The notes under the pieces are model-generated. The model was not told the DNA's origin. It saw only the letters and a program-made list of their open reading frames with translations, and searched no databases. A DNA stretch of 5,142 bases from Bacteroidales bacterium. GTDB lineage: Bacteria; Bacteroidota; Bacteroidia; Bacteroidales; VadinHA17. Within the stretch, counting starts at the first letter, position 1. Every line of letters begins with the position of its first letter. The DNA is taken from contig DOZA01000385.1 in NCBI GenBank assembly GCA_003518245.1, positions 1-5,142 of the forward strand. The letters run 5' to 3'. Below are positions 1 through 5,142 of this stretch, piece by piece. Made by a program: the position numbers and the translations under genes.

Positions 1-2894
1 CGTTTGTAGGTATGAAAACCGTTGAAGAAGCAATCGGTGGACGTATAACTATAAATGTGGTTATGGAACCTGAAATCCTGGGTATTGATGAAGTGGTTGT
101 CACATCTCTTGGTATTACCCGTAAAGCCAGAGAGATTGGATACTCATTATCAACTCTTAAAGCTGATGAACTTACTCAGGCGAAAACACAAACAATTTCG
201 TCCGGGCTGGTTGGTAAGGTAGCCGGTCTGCAGATTAACACCACCAGTGGAGGTGTTAACCCTGCGCAAAGAGTAATATTAAGAGGAAACAGGTCATTCC
301 TTGGAAATAACCAGGCCCTTGTTGTTCTTGATGGTGTTCCCGTTTCCATAGGCTATCTGGCAACATTGAACCCGAATGATGTAGAAGATATCAGCATCCT
401 TAAGGGTGCTAATGCATCTGCTTTGTACGGATCCGATGCTGCTAACGGTGTAGTCATGGTTACAACAAAACAGGGCAGCAGGGATAAAATACAGGTGCAG
501 TACAGTAATACCACAACTTTTGACCAGGTGGCATTTCTGCCTGATTTTCAGACCCGTTTTGGAGCAGGATCATCTTCCGATGCCTATGGTAACCCAGTGT
601 ATGAAACCTATGAGAACCAGCAGTATGGTCCTGAGTTTGACGGTGAAATGAGACGCATAGGCATGGGTGATGAATATGACCGTTGGGAAGAATATCCTTT
701 CGAAGCTCGTCCCGATGAGAAGAAAAATTTCTTTGATACCGGTCTTACCATGCAAAACGATCTGTCTTTCTCTGCAGGTAATAACAGCGGAAGTTATTTT
801 GTTTCAATCCAGGATGCTGTTGTTAAAGGATTGGTTCCAAAAGATCGGCTGAGAAGAAACTCCGTCCGTTTTAACGGAACAAGAAACTATGGAGGCTTCA
901 CAGCAACCGTTAATGTTAACTATGCACATACCGAGGATGATATCACTGTGACTAACGTGCTGTGGTCGGTTTACAATACCCCACAGAATGTTCCACTTAA
1001 TTCTTATTCTGACTGGAGGGCACCCAGTACACCGGAAGAGACAAACTGGGGAGATATAAACCATTACTTTAATGCCTATTATGACAATCCATACACCGAA
1101 CTGGATAAGAACAGGCGTGACAGGAGAAGAGATTACGTGATTGGAACTCTTTCACTATCACAGGATTTTACCTCCTGGCTTAATGTAATGTTAAGAAGTT
1201 CAGTATCAGCTAACTTTACTACCTATAAGACAAGATATGAAGAATGGGATTTCTCTGAGTGGGCAATTAATGAATCAGGCCGTGCTGTCACTCATGATTT
1301 TCCTGCTGATGTGTCTGACGGTATGAATATGGGGTATCGCTGGACGAATGACCTGCTGATCAAAGCAACCAGATCATTTGGTGATATTTCCATGACAGCT
1401 ATTGCCGGAGGAACAACACGTTCCACATTTAGCAACTCATTGTCCGTAGGCGTTCCCTCACTGGAGGTTCCCGGTTTGTATAATATTTCAAACAGGAAGG
1501 GAGAACTCAGTGGTTCTCAGTCATACTACGAGACAAGAAGGACCAGTGTTTTTGGTGATTTAACACTTGGATACAGGAATTTCCTCTTCCTTCATGCTTC
1601 AGGACGTAATGACTGGGATTCAAGACTGAATTCTGAGTACTGGTCTTACTTCTATCCCGCGGTCGATGCATCATTTGTATTTACCGAAGCTATACCTGCA
1701 CTTAAGGGCAATCCCATTTTAACTTATGGAAAAATACGTGGAGGTATTGCCAAAGTGGGTAGTGTAAGTATCGGTGCATACAATCTTGAAAATGAGTTCT
1801 ATGTTATCGGCGACTTTCCCTACGCTCAAACAGTTGCGCACGGGATTAGCAACTCGATGAAGAATCCTTTCATGGAACCTGAATTTACACTTTCTAACGA
1901 GATTGGTATTGATCTGAATTTCTTTGAATCAAGGATAAATCTCGAGGCTGTATATTATAATATGTCAACAACAAACCAGACTCTTCCTGCTGACATACCA
2001 CCATCTTCAGGATTTACATCAATGTATATTAATTCAGGTGAGATGTTCAATGAAGGTATAGAACTTGAATTACAGTTGGTTCCTGTATTTAAACAGGATT
2101 TAAGGGTTGATCTGAATATTAACTATACTTACTGGCATAACGAAGTTAAATCTTTAACCGAGGCCTTTACTGAACTTTCGCTGGGTAACTATGTTCATGC
2201 TATTGTCGGAGAAACCTATCCAACTCTTGTGACCTCTGATTACGAGAGAGATCCTGAAGGAAGAGTAATAGTGAACGCAAAAACTGGATTACCCACTAAG
2301 AGTACAGATTTGTTCCGTCAGGGACAAACAACACCAAAGCACATAGTTGGTATTCAGCCTCATGTCAGGTATAAAGGATTCAGTTTAGGAGCCTCATTTG
2401 AATACAGGGGCGGATTTGTAATGCGTTCAGGTCCAGCACGTGACATGTCCTTTACAGGTATCTCGGATATTACTTCCTGGACAGGACGTGAGAAGTTTGT
2501 GTGGCCAAATTCAGTTATAAACGTTGGTACAGAAGATAATCCGGAATATAAACCAAACGAAGACATACAGACCAACGCTGGAAGCGTTAACTTCTGGACA
2601 CAAACTTACCGGTCAACAATAGATAATTTTGTGATAAATGCTGCTTTCTGGAAAGTGAGAGAGATTACTCTATTTTATGATGTACCAAGGACTGCTCTTA
2701 CCTTTACCAATAATCTTGTTAAAGGCATACGTGTTGGATTTGTTGGAAGAAACCTGTTTATGTTATTACCTGAGTCAAATATGTATGGTGATCCTGAATC
2801 TAACAATGGTACAGGTAACGCAGTCGGATATGCACCGGGTGGTGCAATACCTCCAACCAGGTCATACGGTTTTAACCTAACCTTTACATTTTAA
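1..2894 (+). CDS. SusC/RagA family TonB-linked outer membrane transporter, 5'-truncated by window edge
   Basis: Outer-membrane TonB-dependent transporter that imports a ligand captured by its SusD partner. The reading frame is open to the left edge (first full codon at base 3, 963 residues visible). The ATG at 12 is an internal methionine: the preceding codons (FVG) continue the end of the carboxypeptidase-regulatory-like domain. Numbering from that Met: INVVMEPE (14-21) closes this domain; DEVVVTSLGI (26-35) is the presumed TonB box and linker; the plug runs about 52-155 with LVVLDGVPV (103-111) and the SusC/RagA signature (119-155; NPNDVEDI, ILKGA, ALYGSDAANGV, TTKQG). The rest is barrel, with family-typical FDTG (241-244) and GRNDWDSRL, and a terminal strand FNLTFTF ending in Phe, as expected for BAM-assembled barrels. 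The signal peptide and most of the N-terminal domain (about 100 residues) lie outside, so full length would be near the usual 1000-1100. No frameshift is seen. Family assignment is firm; the substrate is unknown. Confidence 0.97.
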   Translation, partial: FVGMKTVEEAIGGRITINVVMEPEILGIDEVVVTSLGITRKAREIGYSLSTLKADELTQAKTQTISSGLVGKVAGLQINTTSGGVNPAQRVILRGNRSFLGNNQALVVLDGVPVSIGYLATLNPNDVEDISILKGANASALYGSDAANGVVMVTTKQGSRDKIQVQYSNTTTFDQVAFLPDFQTRFGAGSSSDAYGNPVYETYENQQYGPEFDGEMRRIGMGDEYDRWEEYPFEARPDEKKNFFDTGLTMQNDLSFSAGNNSGSYFVSIQDAVVKGLVPKDRLRRNSVRFNGTRNYGGFTATVNVNYAHTEDDITVTNVLWSVYNTPQNVPLNSYSDWRAPSTPEETNWGDINHYFNAYYDNPYTELDKNRRDRRRDYVIGTLSLSQDFTSWLNVMLRSSVSANFTTYKTRYEEWDFSEWAINESGRAVTHDFPADVSDGMNMGYRWTNDLLIKATRSFGDISMTAIAGGTTRSTFSNSLSVGVPSLEVPGLYNISNRKGELSGSQSYYETRRTSVFGDLTLGYRNFLFLHASGRNDWDSRLNSEYWSYFYPAVDASFVFTEAIPALKGNPILTYGKIRGGIAKVGSVSIGAYNLENEFYVIGDFPYAQTVAHGISNSMKNPFMEPEFTLSNEIGIDLNFFESRINLEAVYYNMSTTNQTLPADIPPSSGFTSMYINSGEMFNEGIELELQLVPVFKQDLRVDLNINYTYWHNEVKSLTEAFTELSLGNYVHAIVGETYPTLVTSDYERDPEGRVIVNAKTGLPTKSTDLFRQGQTTPKHIVGIQPHVRYKGFSLGASFEYRGGFVMRSGPARDMSFTGISDITSWTGREKFVWPNSVINVGTEDNPEYKPNEDIQTNAGSVNFWTQTYRSTIDNFVINAAFWKVREITLFYDVPRTALTFTNNLVKGIRVGFVGRNLFMLLPESNMYGDPESNNGTGNAVGYAPGGAIPPTRSYGFNLTFTF

Positions 2895-2910
2895 CTAAAT
2901 CGATATTACT

Positions 2911-4494
2911 ATGAAAAAGATAATAATTTATACATTTCTGGCACTATTCTTAGTTAGTATTGTCGGATGTGAGGAATGGTTGGATGTAAACCAGAACCCC
3001 AACGATCTGACAATATCTACGCCTGAATTAGTGTTTACCGGTGCTGCCAAGCTATATGGTGAGCGCCAGTTTATGGGATCTGGGTTTTCATTGTTCGGGG
3101 TCTGGATGGGATATTTTGGCCACTGTGGTGGATGGTCAGGCTGGCACGAGGTGCACAGTTACCAAATGACCTCATCACAGTATACAGGGTTCTGGAATCC
3201 TTATACGAATATCCTGAAAAGCACAAAATATGTTAAGGATCATTCCATGAAAGAAGGTAACTGGGGTCTTGTAGGTGCATCCAAGGTAATAGAAGCAGGT
3301 ACTTACGAGCGAATAATTGATACCTATGGCGATGTTCCCTGCTTTAGTGCCACTGGCGGTATGGAGGGTGTCACAAACCCTGTTTATGACGATGCACAAG
3401 AAATATATGAAGATCTTGTTGTACAACTGGACTCTGCAGTATGGTACCTCAATGAAGCGATTGATGGACACGTTGATATTGATGCAGGTGCTGACCCTCT
3501 TTTTGGAGGCAATAAAACAAAGTGGATTCAATATGCCAATGTTCTTAAAATGAGATTGTTGCTCAAGCAGGCTGATATGTCTGGCCGCGATTCTTACATT
3601 AGTGCTAACTGGTCATTTGACGATGCAGGTTTTCCAACCGAGGTTACAATGAACCCAGGCTATATTTCTGGATCAAGCGGTAAGATGAATCCACTTTACG
3701 AAAGCTACTACAAGAATTATAAGGATGACTGGACCTCCGGTCATACTCAGTATGGTATGAATGTGTTCCTGCAACACCTCTACCAGGAAGGGAATGACCC
3801 AAGGATGATGATGTGTTTTATACAGGGAAAATATTCAGACGACTGGAGCCATGGGCTGCAGCTTGGTATTAACGGTGCCCCTGAAGATCATTATGGAGGT
3901 GTAGCAGGAGAAGCATGCTTGATTGGAGCTGGTATCGCCGGGAAAAATGATGATGATTCACAGGTAATGAGTGAACCTGAAATTAAGTTCATGATGGCTG
4001 AAGCCGTTGCAAGAGGGTATACTATACCCGGTGTAACAGCAACTGCCGAGGAATTATGGGAAGAAGGAATTGAGGCTTCTTTCTATTATTATGGTAACAG
4101 GGCAGATTGGAATTCAGGAGATATATCTGATACACTCGCTTATTACATGAATGAAATTGAATTACATAGTGAACTGGGATGGGATGCAGGAAATCCTATA
4201 AAATCAATTATATATCAGAAATATCTTGCTGGCCTTGGACTCTATCACTACCAGGCATGGACTGATTATCGCAGGACAGGGTATCCGGATCCTTATGATA
4301 AGAATGCTGTTGACTATTCAATGATATCTTATTATTATATAACCGTCAAAGACCAGGTTCCTGTCAGGATGCTGTATGTACAGGATGAACTTGACCTCAA
4401 CCCCGTGAATGTTAATAGTGCTATTGATAAAACAGGATATCCTTATAATGATCAATTTATAATGGACGCAAGGATTTTCTGGGATGTTAATTAA
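2911..4494 (+). CDS. SusD/RagB family nutrient-binding outer membrane lipoprotein (SusD-like_2 type)
   Basis: Surface lipoprotein expected to cap the SusC barrel and bind its ligand. The 527-residue protein is complete and of usual length. The start at 2911 is fixed by a lipoprotein signal peptide: MKK, a hydrophobic stretch, then lipobox IVGC with lipidated Cys20. Glu21-Glu22 follow, an acidic stretch resembling Bacteroidota surface-export signals. Family landmarks in order: NPNDLT (29-34), IIDTYGDVP (135-143), YDDAQEIYEDL (159-169), a conserved block around FGGNKTKWIQYANVLKMRLL (198-217), IKFMMAEAVARGY (358-370), IIYQKYLAGLG (433-443), AWTDYRRTGYP (449-459), and a closing RMLYVQDELDLNPVNV block (486-501). 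These match the SusD-like_2 branch better than classical SusD, from recall of the family and not from a search. Residues 64-98 are rich in Trp, Tyr, Phe and His and may help contact ligand (inference). The gene starts 16 bases after the SusC stop and has no clear Shine-Dalgarno sequence, so it is probably co-transcribed and translated from an A/T-rich leader, as is common in Bacteroidota. Confidence 0.95.
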   Translation: MKKIIIYTFLALFLVSIVGCEEWLDVNQNPNDLTISTPELVFTGAAKLYGERQFMGSGFSLFGVWMGYFGHCGGWSGWHEVHSYQMTSSQYTGFWNPYTNILKSTKYVKDHSMKEGNWGLVGASKVIEAGTYERIIDTYGDVPCFSATGGMEGVTNPVYDDAQEIYEDLVVQLDSAVWYLNEAIDGHVDIDAGADPLFGGNKTKWIQYANVLKMRLLLKQADMSGRDSYISANWSFDDAGFPTEVTMNPGYISGSSGKMNPLYESYYKNYKDDWTSGHTQYGMNVFLQHLYQEGNDPRMMMCFIQGKYSDDWSHGLQLGINGAPEDHYGGVAGEACLIGAGIAGKNDDDSQVMSEPEIKFMMAEAVARGYTIPGVTATAEELWEEGIEASFYYYGNRADWNSGDISDTLAYYMNEIELHSELGWDAGNPIKSIIYQKYLAGLGLYHYQAWTDYRRTGYPDPYDKNAVDYSMISYYYITVKDQVPVRMLYVQDELDLNPVNVNSAIDKTGYPYNDQFIMDARIFWDVN

Positions 4495-4510
4495 TTTAAA
4501 ATTTGGAAAG

Positions 4511-5142
4511 ATGAAAATAATATACAGAATTTTATTATCCATTACGGCCTTAGCACTGATTACGCTTACCTCATGTCTTGATGACTCGGTTATGGATACT
4601 GAGGTTACACGGTTTGATGAAGTGCCATATGTAGTGGATTTTAACGAGATACCTAATACCAGTGGGTATATAATACGCTCATTTAAGGGAACAACCGACC
4701 CTGATTTTGCCCAGGCTGCCAGCTTTCGCGTCAACCTGTCATCACCCTACCAGCTCAATTATGACCTGAATGTGACAGTTGAGTATGACCAGGATGCTGC
4801 TGACGCTTATGCAGCTGACAATGCTGGTTGGGTTTCACTGAGTCCTGCCAAACAGGATTTTACATCAGCTACAGTTACAATACCCGCCGGGGAAAGAGAA
4901 GCTGAATTTACAGTTAATTTCTATACCGAGGGTTTGTCCGCTGATGACAAGATTGTTGCAGCATATTCCATTACGGATGTTGATGATCCAAATGTAATAA
5001 TAAGCGGTAACTTTGGCACACAGTATGTCAAGGTTGGTGTGGCCAATATATTCGAAGGTTCATATACTGCCGATGTTGACTGGTTTTATGGAGGTGGTCC
5101 CAACTATGGTGGTTACTATGAAGACTGGCAGTTGATTACCCG
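4511..5142 (+). CDS. DUF1735/BT_3987-like lipoprotein, probable surface ligand-binding protein, 3'-truncated by window edge
   Basis: Third gene of the operon, starting 16 bases after the SusD-like stop and open to the right edge (210 full codons plus two bases). The start is supported by a lipoprotein signal peptide: MKIIYR, a hydrophobic stretch, then lipobox LTSC with Cys22, followed by LDDS, an acidic stretch compatible with surface export. About residues 65-175 resemble the beta-sandwich DUF1735 (BT_3987-like N-terminal) domain: FRVNLSSPY (72-80), LNVTVEYD (86-93), a VTIPAGE turn (122-128) leading into EFTVNF, and AAYSITDVDD (150-159). VGVANIFEGSYTADV (175-189) looks like the linker and first strand of a second domain that the window cuts off. 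Such proteins are commonly encoded beside SusC/SusD pairs, and several act as accessory glycan-binding proteins; that role here is inferred. A Calx-beta or other Ig-like fold could also give the IPAGE pattern. No catalytic motif is visible, but an enzyme domain further downstream cannot be excluded. GGAAAG abuts the ATG, too close for a normal Shine-Dalgarno sequence. Confidence 0.85.
   Translation, partial: MKIIYRILLSITALALITLTSCLDDSVMDTEVTRFDEVPYVVDFNEIPNTSGYIIRSFKGTTDPDFAQAASFRVNLSSPYQLNYDLNVTVEYDQDAADAYAADNAGWVSLSPAKQDFTSATVTIPAGEREAEFTVNFYTEGLSADDKIVAAYSITDVDDPNVIISGNFGTQYVKVGVANIFEGSYTADVDWFYGGGPNYGGYYEDWQLIT

Noticed and set aside
12..14. ATG at 12 as the start codon of the transporter
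   Set aside because: The frame is open to the left edge and the codons before it (FVG) continue the typical end of the N-terminal regulatory-like domain. No signal peptide follows the ATG, so the true start lies outside the window.
3145..3156. HEVH in the SusD-like protein as a zinc-metallopeptidase HExxH motif
   Set aside because: The spacing is HExH, not HExxH, and the surrounding protein is clearly SusD-like.
3175..3531. Minus-strand open frame of 118 codons inside the SusD-like gene
   Set aside because: It is fully antisense to a well-conserved region of SusD and has no recognisable motif.
4487..4500. Palindromic TTAATTAA followed by TTTAAA at the end of the SusD-like gene, as a terminator or operator
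   Set aside because: There is no GC-rich stem or U-run, and it overlaps the stop codon just ahead of a co-directional gene. It looks like ordinary A/T-rich gap sequence.
4471..4505. Possible internal Bacteroidota promoter (TTTT near 4475, TAAAATTTG at 4497-4505)
   Set aside because: The TAnnTTTG element has one extra base, the upstream element is poor, and the implied transcription start would fall at the start codon at 4511. The A/T-rich gap alone explains the resemblance.
4318..4734. Minus-strand open frame of 138 codons across the junction of the second and third genes
   Set aside because: It lies antisense to the conserved SusD C-terminus and the lipoprotein signal of the third gene, resembles no family I know, and is explained as a shadow of real coding sequence.

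Overview
This window is an internal piece of one plus-strand operon from a member of the Bacteroidota. It holds three co-directional genes for outer-membrane nutrient uptake: the 3' part of a SusC/RagA-type TonB-dependent transporter (1-2894), a complete SusD/RagB-type lipoprotein of the SusD-like_2 branch (2911-4494), and the 5' part of a third lipoprotein with a DUF1735/BT_3987-like N-terminal domain (4511 to the window end). The phylum call rests on the SusC-SusD pair, which is essentially restricted to Bacteroidota, on the moderately AT-rich sequence, and on start codons without a convincing Shine-Dalgarno sequence. A Bacteroidales or related environmental lineage is plausible, but the genus cannot be read from this sequence.

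Layout: the window opens inside SusC, at the end of its N-terminal carboxypeptidase-regulatory-like domain. The presumed TonB box, the plug domain with the SusC/RagA signature, and the whole beta-barrel follow. A 16-base gap leads to the SusD-like gene, and a second 16-base gap leads to the third gene, which runs off the right edge after 210 codons. No stretch over 300 bases lacks a gene. I see no tRNA, rRNA, CRISPR array, insertion sequence, terminator or convincing promoter. The operon's promoter and regulator must lie to the left, and its end to the right.

How the parts work together (established for the families): SusC forms a TonB-energised barrel in the outer membrane. SusD is a surface lipoprotein that sits over it as a hinged lid and captures ligand. 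The third lipoprotein probably adds ligand binding at the cell surface. The substrate (glycan, peptide or other) cannot be determined here, because no hydrolase, peptidase or regulator lies in the window. The system is a recognisable family arrangement. I found no previously undescribed system; the least characterised parts are the third lipoprotein and the substrate.
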